A stretch of DNA of 64,000 nt from Lachnospiraceae bacterium (GCA_017470735.1 JAFUYB010000028.1:1-64000); one strand, 5' to 3'. Positions 12,192 to 20,824 are shown, counted from the first letter of the stretch. Numbers and translations are program-made. The notes: a model not told the origin generated them from the sequence alone.

Positions 12192-14846
12192 TTATCCTAT
12201 CATCTCCACAAGAGCCTTGCGTGCCTCTTCCAATGCGTCCTCAATGCCCGACGGGTTCTTACCGCCTGCCTGTGCCATGTTCGGACGGCCGCCTCCGCCT
12301 CCACCTACTTTAGATGCGATCGACTTGATCAAATTCCCCGCATGGGCGCCTGCCTGCATCGCGCCCTCTGTCGCCATGGCGATCAGATTCACCTTGCCGC
12401 CATTGTCGGACGCCAGCACGATCACGCCCTCGCCGATCTGCTGTTTGAGCTCATCACCTAAGTCACGCAGGCCGTTCATGTCCACGCCCTCGAGCTTGCG
12501 CGCGATCAGCTTGATCCCGCCGATCTCTTCGACGGAATCCGACACATCCCCGAGCGCGTCCTTTGCCTGCGCCGCCTTCAGGCTCTCATTTTCAGCCGAA
12601 AGCTGCTTGATCTCTTTTTGCAATGCGCCGATCCGCTCCGCCAGCTTGGCCGGCGTCGTCTTTAACAGCCCCGCAGCTTCCTTTGCCGCCTCTTCGATGC
12701 CGCGGTAATAGTCGAACACGCCCCTGCCGGACAGTGCCTCGATCCGCCGCACGCCGCTTGCCACGCCGGATTCGGATACGATCTTGAACGCCGCGATCTC
12801 TCCGGTATTTGACACATGCGTGCCGCCGCAGAGCTCTGTCGAATACTCTCCCATCGACACCACCCGCACCTCATCGCCGTACTTCTCGCCAAACAGTGCC
12901 GTCGCGCCGGATTTCTTGGCCTCATCCAGGGACATTACCTTGGTCTCTACAGCAACCGCCGCCGAAATACGGTCGTTGACTTTTTGTTCAACTTGAGCGA
13001 TTTCCTCCGGCGTCATTGCCGAAAAATGGGTAAAGTCAAACCGCAGCCGGTCTTCGGCCACCAGGCTTCCCGCCTGCTGGACATGGTCGCCGAGCACTTC
13101 ACGCAAAGCCCGCTGCAAAAGGTGCGTCGCGCTGTGGTTCTTTGCAATTGCCCCGCGGCGTGAGGCATCGACAGACAATGTCACCTTATCGCCGACTGCA
13201 AGCTGTCCGCTTTCAAGCATGCCGACATGGCCGACCTTTCCGCCGGATAGGTGGATCGAATCCTTGACAATGAACTTTGCGCCGTCCTTTTCGATCACGC
13301 CGGTGTCGCCGACCTGGCCGCCCATCGTCGCGTAAAACGGCGTGTCATCCACGACGACCGTGCCTGCCTGCCCCGCCGAAAGCGTATCCACTACCGCCTC
13401 CTCGGTCGTCAGTACCGTGATCTTTGACGACCCCTGTAAATGGTCATAACCGATAAAACAGGATGTGATCGACGGATCGATCTCGTCGTAAACACTTGCA
13501 TCCTTGCCCATGTAATTCGTCTCCTTGCGGGCAGCCCGGGCTGTCGTCTTCTGCCGCTCCATCGCCGCGTCGAAGCCGTCATGGTCGATCGTAAAGCCCT
13601 TTTCCGCGAGGATCTCCTCGGTCAGATCGATCGGGAAGCCGTAGGTGTCATAGAGCTTGAACGCATCCTCGCCAGACAGGGTAGTTGACTTTTCTTTCAC
13701 CAACTGCTCTTCCATCTCGCTCAGGATGCCAAGTCCCTGGTCGATCGTCCGGTTGAACTTTTCCTCCTCCTCGGAGAGTACTTTCAATATGAATTCTTTC
13801 TTTTCCAAGAGCTCCGGATAGCCGTCGTGGCTCTCCGCGATCACGGTCTCTGACAGCTTTGCCAGAAACAGTCCGTCAATCCCGAGCATCCTGCCGTGCC
13901 GAGCCGCGCGCCGGATCAGACGACGCAGGACATAGCCCCGTCCCTCATTGGACGGCAGGATCCCGTCCGATACCATGAAGGTCGCCGAACGGATATGATC
14001 CGTGATCAGACGGATCGACACATCATCCTTTTCATTTGCCTGGTAAGTCTTTTTCGCCAGCACGCAGATCGCGTCGCGGATCGCCTTCATCGTATCGATG
14101 TCAAAGACCGAATCCACATCCTGCATGACCACCGCCAGCCGCTCTAAACCCATGCCGGTGTCGATATTTTTCTGCTCCAGCTCCTTGTAATTGCCCTTGC
14201 CGTCGCCGTCGAACTGCGTGAACACATCATTCCAGACCTCCATATAGCGGTCACAGTCACAGCCGACGCCGCAGGTCGGTTTGCCGCAGCCATACTTTTC
14301 GCCGCGGTCGTAGTATACCTCGGAACACGGTCCGCAGGGTCCCGCGCCGTGCTCCCAGAAGTTGTCACATTCTCCGGTCTCCGGGTCGCGGTAGAACCGC
14401 TTGATCCGGTCAGCTTCAATCCCAATCTCATCATGCCAGATCGCGAACGCTTCCTCGTCCTCACCGTAGATCGACGGATACAGCCGGTCCGGTGACAGCC
14501 CCAGCGTCTCAGTCAGAAATTCCCAGGTCCAATGAATGGCCTCTTTTTTGAAATAATCCCCGAATGAAAAATTGCCGAGCATTTCAAAAAAGGTCAGATG
14601 CCTCGCGGTCTTTCCGACATTGTCAATGTCGCCTGTCCGGATGCATTTCTGGCAGGTGCAGACCCGCTTTCTCGGCGGAATCTCCTGCCCTGTGAAGTAC
14701 GGCTTTAACGGAGCCATCCCGGCGTTGATCAACAGCAGGCTGTTGTCATTCTGCGGAACGAGCGAAAAGCTCGGCATCGCCAGATGGTCCTTGCTCTCAA
14801 AAAATTCCAGAAAACTGCGCCGCAGGTCATTTACTTTCGTGATCAT
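12192..14846 (-). CDS. alaS: Alanyl-tRNA synthetase
   Basis: Charges tRNA-Ala. 884 residues, normal length. The class II catalytic core is N-terminal ('NAGMAPLKPYFTGQ', 'WNDVFTQFDGDG'), then the editing domain with zinc/active-site motifs 'NHSATHLLQRALRE' and 'ELCGGTHV', then the C-Ala/DHHA1 domain with the Gly-rich 'GGGGGGRPNMAQAGG'. No T-box leader (AGGGTGGnACCGCG) was found upstream, though many Firmicute alaS genes have one. A short upstream ORF overlaps its start by 4 bp. The MATE gene follows directly. Confidence 0.97.
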   Translation of the reverse strand: MITKVNDLRRSFLEFFESKDHLAMPSFSLVPQNDNSLLLINAGMAPLKPYFTGQEIPPRKRVCTCQKCIRTGDIDNVGKTARHLTFFEMLGNFSFGDYFKKEAIHWTWEFLTETLGLSPDRLYPSIYGEDEEAFAIWHDEIGIEADRIKRFYRDPETGECDNFWEHGAGPCGPCSEVYYDRGEKYGCGKPTCGVGCDCDRYMEVWNDVFTQFDGDGKGNYKELEQKNIDTGMGLERLAVVMQDVDSVFDIDTMKAIRDAICVLAKKTYQANEKDDVSIRLITDHIRSATFMVSDGILPSNEGRGYVLRRLIRRAARHGRMLGIDGLFLAKLSETVIAESHDGYPELLEKKEFILKVLSEEEEKFNRTIDQGLGILSEMEEQLVKEKSTTLSGEDAFKLYDTYGFPIDLTEEILAEKGFTIDHDGFDAAMERQKTTARAARKETNYMGKDASVYDEIDPSITSCFIGYDHLQGSSKITVLTTEEAVVDTLSAGQAGTVVVDDTPFYATMGGQVGDTGVIEKDGAKFIVKDSIHLSGGKVGHVGMLESGQLAVGDKVTLSVDASRRGAIAKNHSATHLLQRALREVLGDHVQQAGSLVAEDRLRFDFTHFSAMTPEEIAQVEQKVNDRISAAVAVETKVMSLDEAKKSGATALFGEKYGDEVRVVSMGEYSTELCGGTHVSNTGEIAAFKIVSESGVASGVRRIEALSGRGVFDYYRGIEEAAKEAAGLLKTTPAKLAERIGALQKEIKQLSAENESLKAAQAKDALGDVSDSVEEIGGIKLIARKLEGVDMNGLRDLGDELKQQIGEGVIVLASDNGGKVNLIAMATEGAMQAGAHAGNLIKSIASKVGGGGGGRPNMAQAGGKNPSGIEDALEEARKALVEMIG

Positions 14847-15046
14847 TTTGTCCTTTTCCTTTCCCTACTTAGATATGTCAAATACCCCGCGGCAGAACCG
14901 TCGGGGCATAACGGCTTGTTTATGATTTTATCCGCCTCTGAAGGGCGGGGAATTTGACCCTCGCGGCATTCGTCAAATGTCCATGCAAGCATGTCCATTT
15001 TCCTCATTGCTTCGCGGTAATCAAGAAAAGAGCGTCGCTGTAGCAT
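14843..15046 (-). CDS. Small ORF overlapping the alaS start
   Basis: 67 codons from an ATG behind a weak AAGAGAG site, ending in a TGA that overlaps the alaS ATG (ATGA). The peptide contains 'MLAWTFDECREGQIPRPS' and 'PDGSAAGYLTYLSRERKR' and resembles no family I know. Against it, the region is rich in dyad symmetry (see 14885-14906) and could be an untranslated leader. For it, the overlap with alaS is the arrangement expected for translational coupling. Confidence 0.35.
   Translation of the reverse strand: MLQRRSFLDYREAMRKMDMLAWTFDECREGQIPRPSEADKIINKPLCPDGSAAGYLTYLSRERKRTK
14885..14906. other. Strong GC-rich dyad upstream of alaS
   Basis: CCCCGCGG and CCGTCGGGG flank a 5-base loop with one mismatch in the stem. 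No T tract follows on either strand, so it is not a classic terminator. It lies about 40 bp before alaS, inside the small ORF, and could act as leader structure or be part of a dispersed repeat. Confidence 0.45.
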
Positions 15047-15134
15047 GACACTCTCTTGTAACTGTCTGCCTTGATTGGACACAAAAACAAATCCGCATGC
15101 CAACCCTTTAAATAACGGCAACCGAGATCCCCGC

Positions 15135-15278
15135 TCAGCTGTCCGCGCTCTCCCCGGCAAGCTTCGCGTTCTTCCTCTGCCGCAGCTTGAACCCAACATA
15201 GCCGCCGCACAAGCCCAGCGCGACCATGCATGCCATTTCAACGACATATCCGATAAAACTGCTGATAAATGCGCCCAT
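15135..15278 (-). CDS. Small single-pass membrane protein
   Basis: 47 residues from an ATG with the ribosome site GAGGAGAAGG. A single hydrophobic segment (about 7-32, with Cys and several Gly) is followed by a basic stretch 'KLRQRKNAK'. This predicts an inner-membrane miniprotein with a cytoplasmic C terminus. A longer in-frame start exists but would read through the conserved leader. It has its own promoter and a leader shared with two other genes in the window. Function unknown. Confidence 0.6.
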   Translation of the reverse strand: MGAFISSFIGYVVEMACMVALGLCGGYVGFKLRQRKNAKLAGESADS

Positions 15279-15284
15279 AACCTT

Positions 15285-15333
15285 CTCCTCTATTACTGCA
15301 AGTAATATCTGTCTTACTCTGTCTTCGGATGCC
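15285..15333 (-). promoter_or_regulatory. Conserved leader motif, copy 1 (small membrane protein)
   Basis: On the - strand this reads GGCATCCG, then GACAGAGTAAG, then AGATATTACTTGCAGTAAT, then the ribosome site AGAGGAG. The same blocks in the same order occur at 20760-20803 and 33757-33803, each time directly before a start codon. This copy has three extra bases and a weaker local stem. Confidence 0.55.
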
Positions 15334-15373
15334 CTGCCCGATAAACGGAACAGTTGCACATACAGATATTACT
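15301..15373. repeat. Perfect 12-bp inverted repeat around the leader
   Basis: AGTAATATCTGT at 15301-15312 and its exact reverse complement at 15362-15373. The distal arm overlaps the -10 box of the predicted promoter and the proximal arm lies within the conserved leader, just before the ribosome site. This suits a paired operator or a DNA loop more than an RNA hairpin, since most of the distal arm is upstream of the predicted start. Confidence 0.55.
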
Positions 15374-15399
15374 ATAGCAAATGTATGGATTTTTTGCAA
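15371..15399 (-). promoter_or_regulatory. Sigma-A-type promoter of the small membrane protein gene
   Basis: On the - strand: TTGCAA (15399-15394), a 17-bp spacer, TATAGT (15376-15371). It lies 93 bp before the start codon and downstream of the EAL gene end. Confidence 0.6.
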
Positions 15400-15422
15400 T
15401 TCTTAATGCCCTCTTTTTCTGA

Positions 15423-17105
15423 TTACGCTGTTATCTTTTGGTGCTCCTTCGCCCACTCCATGAACGAATCGAAATCCACTGGCCGGGAGTAGAAATACCC
15501 CTGGAAGCTGTACACGCGGAACCGCTGCAGGATGTCGCGCATCCCCGCCGTCTCCACGCCCTCGACGCAGACCCGCGCGCCGAATGTGGCGGCCACGCTC
15601 GTAAAGTGCTCGATCAGCTCCCGCTCCTTTTTGTCATCCTCGATCTTAAGGACAAAGCTCCGGTCGATCTTGATCGTATCAAAGTCCAGATTCTTGACAA
15701 TGCCCATCGACGAAAAGCCCGTGCCGAAATCGTCAAGGGCGAATTTGATCCCGCATCCCCGCAGATTGACAACGATATTTTTAAGCAGTTCAATGTCCAA
15801 AAGCCTGCATCGCTCCGTAATCTCCAGGCACAGATGATCCGCAGGAAAATCCGTCTCCTCCAAAAGCTCTAACACCATATCCACAAAGTCCGGCTTCTCC
15901 AGCTGGGCGTAGGACAGATTGACATTGATCACAAACCGCGGACAGATCTCCATGATCTTTTTCGCGTCCGTGATCGACTGCCTGATGATCCACTTCCCGA
16001 GATCCGGGAAAAGCGGATCCTTTTCCAGCAGCGGGATGAACATATCCGGCTGCACCATGCCGTATTCCTTGCTGCCCCAGCGGATCAGAGCCTCCGCGCC
16101 GATCAGCTCTTCGGTATGCGCGTCCACGACCGGCTGGTAATGGATCGAAAAGCCCTTAAACTGCTGCGTGATCGAAACGCGGATCACATGCAGCTTCTCA
16201 ATACGCTGCCGGTTCTCACCGCTTATGTCGTTGTAAAATTCGACCATGTCTCCCTGCTTGCGGTTCTTGGATTCGCCGTAAGCAAAATTGAGGCAGGAAT
16301 AGACCGTCTGGTCGTCCACGGAAAAGTTGTCCAAAAGCAAAAGCCCGGCATTGAGCTCCATGATGATCTTGTTGTCCCCGACCTCGATCCCCTGGCGGAA
16401 TCGTTTCCGGAGGTTTTCATAATTGTCCGTGATCTGCTCCGGCGTCTGCGTGCTGCTGATCACCGCGAATTTCGTGCCGTCAAGCCGGTAAACGCTGCCG
16501 CGGTTGCCCACATGGTCTAAAAGATACCGTCCGAACCGCTGCAGGACCTGGTTGCCGAAATGATAGCCGTAGACCTCATTGATTTCGGAGAATTTGCCGA
16601 TGCCGACCATCCAGATGCACACCAGCTTTTCTTTTGCGATGTCGTTCTGAAGATCCTCGAAAAAGCCGTATTGGTTGCGCAGCCCGGTCAGCGTATCGAT
16701 ATGCCCCTGGATGTCGTGGTTGCGGATCGTTCCTCCGAAATATTCAGGCTCTCCATTTTCATCACGGATCACGATACCGCGGCAGGTACACACATCATAA
16801 TTGCCATTCAGCCTTTTCGCGCGGTACTGCATATCGTGCCCGCCGTCGGTCCCGCTGAAGATCGCGTCGATACTTGCGTGATAACTGGCACGGTCATCCG
16901 GATGGATGCATTCCTCCCAGATATCCCCCGCCGCGTACATATATGTCGACGGCAGTCCAAAGGTATCCACCGCCGACTGCGACCAGCGGGAATAATCGTA
17001 CCTCATGTCACACAAATAGACATATGTGTCGTCTGCCACTATGGAAAGTGCCTCATACAGCGAATCCAGCCGTTTTTTTCTCCCTTCGGGAATCGTCTGC
17101 TCCAT
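15423..17105 (-). CDS. PAS-GGDEF-EAL protein, probable c-di-GMP phosphodiesterase
   Basis: 560 residues, no membrane helix. An N-terminal PAS-like sensor (about 20-130, with 'CIHPDDRASYHASI') is followed by a GGDEF-fold domain (135-300) whose active-site motif is degenerate ('RLDGTKFAV' in place of GGDEF). A complete EAL domain (310-560) has 'GAEALIRW', 'LCLEITE', 'LDDFGTGFSS', 'IKIDRSF' and 'EGVET', the residues needed for metal and c-di-GMP binding. So it should hydrolyse c-di-GMP while the GGDEF part may only sense or dimerise. It lies 71 bp downstream of a diguanylate cyclase gene on the same strand. Confidence 0.9.
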   Translation of the reverse strand: MEQTIPEGRKKRLDSLYEALSIVADDTYVYLCDMRYDYSRWSQSAVDTFGLPSTYMYAAGDIWEECIHPDDRASYHASIDAIFSGTDGGHDMQYRAKRLNGNYDVCTCRGIVIRDENGEPEYFGGTIRNHDIQGHIDTLTGLRNQYGFFEDLQNDIAKEKLVCIWMVGIGKFSEINEVYGYHFGNQVLQRFGRYLLDHVGNRGSVYRLDGTKFAVISSTQTPEQITDNYENLRKRFRQGIEVGDNKIIMELNAGLLLLDNFSVDDQTVYSCLNFAYGESKNRKQGDMVEFYNDISGENRQRIEKLHVIRVSITQQFKGFSIHYQPVVDAHTEELIGAEALIRWGSKEYGMVQPDMFIPLLEKDPLFPDLGKWIIRQSITDAKKIMEICPRFVINVNLSYAQLEKPDFVDMVLELLEETDFPADHLCLEITERCRLLDIELLKNIVVNLRGCGIKFALDDFGTGFSSMGIVKNLDFDTIKIDRSFVLKIEDDKKERELIEHFTSVAATFGARVCVEGVETAGMRDILQRFRVYSFQGYFYSRPVDFDSFMEWAKEHQKITA

Positions 17106-17176
17106 GCATTTCTCCTAATCTAAAACCCCATAACCGCTGTTGCCTAAGTCTTTTGAATGCTTATACTGTCCCTTGC

Positions 17177-18595
17177 CTACCGGTAGCTGCCGTAGCGTTC
17201 CTTGAACCGCTTTTTGTTCTCATACATCAGCTCGTCCGCCCGCTTGAATACGGCATCCGGCGATCTGTCGCCCGCGCGCCATTCCGCCATGCCCATCGAC
17301 GCGGTATAACGCTCCCAGTCATCTTTGTGGAACTGCTTGTGGCTGTTGTTGAACGCGATCATCAGCTTCGCGAACAGCATCTGCCCTCTCTCGTAATCCT
17401 TTCCGCGCAGGATCACTACGAACTCATCCCCGCCAATGCGGAACACCGGGGATTTCTTGTAGATGTCGCAGACGATCCGGCAGGCCCCCTTCAGATAGAT
17501 GTCTCCCTTTTCATGCCCGTAGGTATCGTTGATGAATTTGAGATTGTTGACATCGACCATGACAATGCCGAACCTCGCTTTTTCCTGGTCGATCTGCTGC
17601 TGCAGCTCCCCGACCGCCTCCTCGTAGGCGGCCTTGTTGCCGACGCCCGTCATCGCGTCCTTGAACGCGGCGTTGCCAAGATAATTGATCTGTTCTTCCT
17701 TTTCCTTGATCTCGTTTTTCGCTTTTGTAAGGTTCGCCATGTAATAGGCGCCCTCTTTCATCGTAGTCAGGAACACGACATACAGATCCTCAATCTCGTC
17801 GCCGGTCGTGATGTTCAGCTCCTCCAAAAGCGCGATATTGTGAAAACGGTCTTCCTCCGTCGCATAGGCAAACTGGCTCGTGCAGCGCGCCATCCTCCCG
17901 ATCGGCTCCGTCACATCCTTTCTGACGATACGGACATCGATTGCGAGCACGATGGCAGTGGAAAGCAACATAAACAGTCCGAGCATCAGGACAAATTTCA
18001 TATCCTGCGTATACAGATACGCCATCGAAAAATCCACGCAGGCGCTGCAGGCGTAATTGCCCTCACTGTCAAACACCGGCCGGATATAGGTCAACAGCCG
18101 GCCGTCTTCAGAATCCTTGACTTCGCAGGCTGGCGTCTCCTCCCCTGCCATGATCTCTTCCGTCAGATCCGCAAATGCTTTATCCAATATATACAGACTG
18201 CCCGGCTGATAATCAGGATCATTGTCTTCCAGAATATCCGGATCCATGACGACGATGCCGCCCTCTTCTACGATCTTGAACACATAGACAAACTGTACAT
18301 CCGGATAATTCTCGCGCAGCACCTCAAAACGGTCAAGGATCCGCCGGTACTCCGGAAGTTCATAATTCTTTTCAATGTATTCATCGACCTTGTCACCGTC
18401 AATTTCCATCGCCATCAGCTGTGTCATGCCCACTGCCATGCGCGTATAATCATCCAGCATCCGGTGGTGGAAACGGTACCATACAATCCCAATGACACAG
18501 ACCATGATCACTGCGTAGCTTACAATGAGCAGCAGCGGTAACCTGACCGACAGCCTGCGCATAAATGCGTGAAATGTCTTCTTGTCTTTCATCAT
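17177..18595 (-). CDS. Membrane-bound diguanylate cyclase with extracellular sensor
   Basis: 472 residues: one membrane helix (about 19-40), an extracytoplasmic sensor domain (about 41-200, Cache-like, with Cys pair 'ACSACVDFS'), a second helix (about 208-230), a HAMP-like linker and coiled coil, then a GGDEF domain (about 305-472). The catalytic motif is intact (GGDEF, 388-392), as is 'DVNNLKFINDTYGHEKGD'. It should make c-di-GMP in response to an external signal. It lies 15 bp after the amidohydrolase gene, in an apparent operon with purine salvage genes. Confidence 0.9.
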   Translation of the reverse strand: MMKDKKTFHAFMRRLSVRLPLLLIVSYAVIMVCVIGIVWYRFHHRMLDDYTRMAVGMTQLMAMEIDGDKVDEYIEKNYELPEYRRILDRFEVLRENYPDVQFVYVFKIVEEGGIVVMDPDILEDNDPDYQPGSLYILDKAFADLTEEIMAGEETPACEVKDSEDGRLLTYIRPVFDSEGNYACSACVDFSMAYLYTQDMKFVLMLGLFMLLSTAIVLAIDVRIVRKDVTEPIGRMARCTSQFAYATEEDRFHNIALLEELNITTGDEIEDLYVVFLTTMKEGAYYMANLTKAKNEIKEKEEQINYLGNAAFKDAMTGVGNKAAYEEAVGELQQQIDQEKARFGIVMVDVNNLKFINDTYGHEKGDIYLKGACRIVCDIYKKSPVFRIGGDEFVVILRGKDYERGQMLFAKLMIAFNNSHKQFHKDDWERYTASMGMAEWRAGDRSPDAVFKRADELMYENKKRFKERYGSYR

Positions 18596-18610
18596 ACAAA
18601 TCCGTTCTAT

Positions 18611-19912
18611 TTAACGCATCCTTCCAATAATCGATGTCGCCTTGGCGTAAATCTCCTTCGGGTCGAACCCGATGTCAAACCTGCCATCCTCGTAGAGCAC
18701 TTTGCCGTCCACCATGGTGAGCCGGACATTGGACTTGCTGCCCGCGTAAACGATGTTTTTCGTAATATTGTTCTCAGGCTGCATATTCGGCTGGTTCAAA
18801 TCAATCAGCACGATATCCGCCTTTTTGCCGACTGCCAGACTGTCGCAGTCACAAAGCCCCATGCACCTTGCGCCCTGCGCCGTTGCGGAATACAGGACTT
18901 CCTCCGCGGGCACGCACGCCGCGTCATTCTCCCGTACCTTTGCCAGCGTTCCCATCAGATACATCTCACGGAACATGTCAAGGGCGTTGTTGGACGCTGC
19001 CCCGTCCGTGCCGATCGCCACATGGATGCCGTCGTCTAAATACCGCTTGATCGGCGCGATGCCGCTTGCCAGCTTCAGATTGGACGCCGGATTGGTCACG
19101 GCGTACAGTCCGCGCCGTTTCATGATCGCGAAATCCTCTTCATCCATATGGACGCAGTGATAACCGCCGCCGCCGTATTCGTACATCCCAAGCGACTCGC
19201 AGAGCTGCGTCGGCGTCTTGCCCCAGCGTTCTTTACACTCCTCAACCTCCGTTTTCGTCTCGGAATTGTGCAGGAATACCGGCGACTTGTACTTTTCGGC
19301 CAGCTTCGCGATCCCTTCCATGCGTTCCATCGATGTCGTGTACTCGGCGTGCCAGCCGATGATAAAGGACACCAGATCGCCCATGCCGTTGACGATATTG
19401 TAATTCTCTTCGACCGCCTCCGGACCGGCGCCGAAATTGTTCATCCCGCTGGTCTGCACCGTGCGGAACCCGCAGTCGATCGAAGCCTGCGCGTTTTTCG
19501 GCGGGAAGAAATACATGTCAAAATTGGATGTGATCCCGCTCGTCAGGTATTCCATGATGCCAAGAATGTCGAGCCAGTAGATATCGTCCTCCACAAGCTG
19601 ATCCTCCCGCGGGAATACTTGTTTGAACAGCCAGTCCTGCAGCGGCAGGTCGTCCGCGAATGACCGAAGAAAAACCATCGCCGTATGCGTATGCGCGTCT
19701 TTAAAGCCGGGCATCAGCAGATTGCCTTCGCAGTCGATCGTGCGGTCCCAGACCACGACCTCGTCATCCTTTGCAATGGATGACGCGTCCTTTCCGTCGC
19801 CGATGTAGGCGATCTCATTGCCCTTGACCCACAGCTCTCCTTCGATGATATCAAAGGTGTGGTCGTCGTTGGTCTGTAAAATTTTTGCGTTTTTGAATAT
19901 TGTATTTGCCAT
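18611..19912 (-). CDS. Amidohydrolase, MTA/SAH or related purine deaminase family
   Basis: 433 residues, cytosolic TIM-barrel metal hydrolase. It shows the metal motif 'DAHTHTAM' (His74, His76), 'HNSETKTEVEEC', 'HCVHMDEED' and the late 'GTDGAASNNALDMF' aspartate. The layout matches the 5-methylthioadenosine/S-adenosylhomocysteine deaminase group (SsnA/MtaD-like), which also includes guanine deaminase relatives. It lies 19 bp behind a purine nucleoside phosphorylase gene, which supports a purine nucleoside substrate. The exact substrate is not decided by sequence. Confidence 0.85.
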   Translation of the reverse strand: MANTIFKNAKILQTNDDHTFDIIEGELWVKGNEIAYIGDGKDASSIAKDDEVVVWDRTIDCEGNLLMPGFKDAHTHTAMVFLRSFADDLPLQDWLFKQVFPREDQLVEDDIYWLDILGIMEYLTSGITSNFDMYFFPPKNAQASIDCGFRTVQTSGMNNFGAGPEAVEENYNIVNGMGDLVSFIIGWHAEYTTSMERMEGIAKLAEKYKSPVFLHNSETKTEVEECKERWGKTPTQLCESLGMYEYGGGGYHCVHMDEEDFAIMKRRGLYAVTNPASNLKLASGIAPIKRYLDDGIHVAIGTDGAASNNALDMFREMYLMGTLAKVRENDAACVPAEEVLYSATAQGARCMGLCDCDSLAVGKKADIVLIDLNQPNMQPENNITKNIVYAGSKSNVRLTMVDGKVLYEDGRFDIGFDPKEIYAKATSIIGRMR

Positions 19913-19931
19913 TATTACATCCTTTCTGCGG

Positions 19932-20753
19932 TCACAATTCCCCGATCACGCCCGAGACCAGCTCCGTAAAGGTCTCAGCCACCTTTTTGCCTGCCTCAAG
20001 CACCTCTTCTTCGGACAGCGGCGTCGGCGAAATCCCCGCGGCAAGGTTGGATACGCAGGAGATCCCGACGATCCGCATCCCCATATGCCTGGCAGCGATC
20101 GCCTCGACAGCCGTGCTCATCCCGACCGCGTCAGCGCCCATGATGCGGTAGGCATTGATCTCCGCGGGGGATTCGTACTGCGGTCCGCGGGTCTGGATGT
20201 AAACGCCTTCTTTGACCGGAACCGACAGCTCGACGGATTTTTTTCTCACCAGCTGCTGTAGCTTGTCGTCATAGATATGGCTCATATCCGGGAACCGCAC
20301 GCCAAGCTCACTGATATTCTCCCCGCGCAGCGGAGACGGCATCAGGGACGCGATGTGATCCGTGATCAGCATCAGATCTCCCGCCTTAAATCCTGTCGCA
20401 ATGCCGCCCGACGCATTGGTCAGAAACAGCACCTTTGCTCCGAGCTTTGCCATCAGGCGTATCGGCAATACCACATCCGACAGTTCATAGCCTTCATAAT
20501 AGTGAATGCGCCCCTGCATGCAGACCACCGGCGTCTCACCCACATAGCCGAAGACGAACCGTCCGACATGACCGGGCGCCGTCGACACCGGAAAGCCCTC
20601 GATGTCCTTGTAATCCACCGTCGCCTCGACCTTCATCTGGTTGGCGTAATCCCCCAGACCCGAACCGAGAACCAGTGCCACCCGCGGCACAAAGTCCGTC
20701 TTTGCGCGGACACTTTTTTCACAAGCCAGCAGCTTTTCGTAAATTGGATTCAT
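19932..20753 (-). CDS. punA: Purine nucleoside phosphorylase
   Basis: 273 residues, the trimeric inosine/guanosine phosphorylase type. Phosphate-site 'VLGSGLGD' (28-35), 'GRIHYYEGY' (81-89), 'TNASGG' (112-117), 'GPQYES' (190-195) and 'VGMST' (210-214) are all intact, with the purine-binding Asn near 236. It splits purine nucleosides with phosphate for salvage. The start is fixed by the strong AGAGGAG site 6 bases upstream. The conserved leader motif precedes it. Confidence 0.93.
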   Translation of the reverse strand: MNPIYEKLLACEKSVRAKTDFVPRVALVLGSGLGDYANQMKVEATVDYKDIEGFPVSTAPGHVGRFVFGYVGETPVVCMQGRIHYYEGYELSDVVLPIRLMAKLGAKVLFLTNASGGIATGFKAGDLMLITDHIASLMPSPLRGENISELGVRFPDMSHIYDDKLQQLVRKKSVELSVPVKEGVYIQTRGPQYESPAEINAYRIMGADAVGMSTAVEAIAARHMGMRIVGISCVSNLAAGISPTPLSEEEVLEAGKKVAETFTELVSGVIGEL

Positions 20754-20759
20754 TTCTCA

Positions 20760-20803
20760 CTCCTCTAATAACCACAGTTTATTATCTGACTTACACTGTC
20801 AGA
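20760..20803 (-). promoter_or_regulatory. Conserved leader motif, copy 2 (purine nucleoside phosphorylase)
   Basis: On the - strand: a stem TCTGAC/GTCAGA (20803-20798 with 20790-20785) around the loop AGTGTAA, then AATAAACTGT, then GTTATTAGAGGAG. The downstream ACTGT can pair with ACAGT of the stem-loop, which would make an H-type pseudoknot just before the ribosome site. Same order as the copies at 15285 and 33757. Confidence 0.6.
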
Positions 20804-20824
20804 AATTTTTTCCAGCGGATACCT

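Noticed and set aside
14847..15130. T-box riboswitch upstream of alaS
   Set aside because: The region was read for the conserved T-box sequence AGGGTGGnACCGCG and a following terminator with T run; neither is present.
17106..17176. Fourth copy of the conserved leader before the EAL gene
   Set aside because: GACAGTATAAG and a later TTAGGAGA are present, but the flanking stem and the spacing to the ribosome site do not match the other three copies.
16874..18541. A 555-codon open frame on the + strand
   Set aside because: It lies antisense to the diguanylate cyclase gene with its intact GGDEF motif, has low-complexity His/Arg/Ile-rich composition and no ribosome site. It is a shadow of a GC-rich gene.
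20760..20803. preQ1-I riboswitch
   Set aside because: The stem-loop with A-rich tail resembles the preQ1-I layout, but the loop lacks the conserved preQ1 loop sequence, and the three downstream genes are not queuosine genes.
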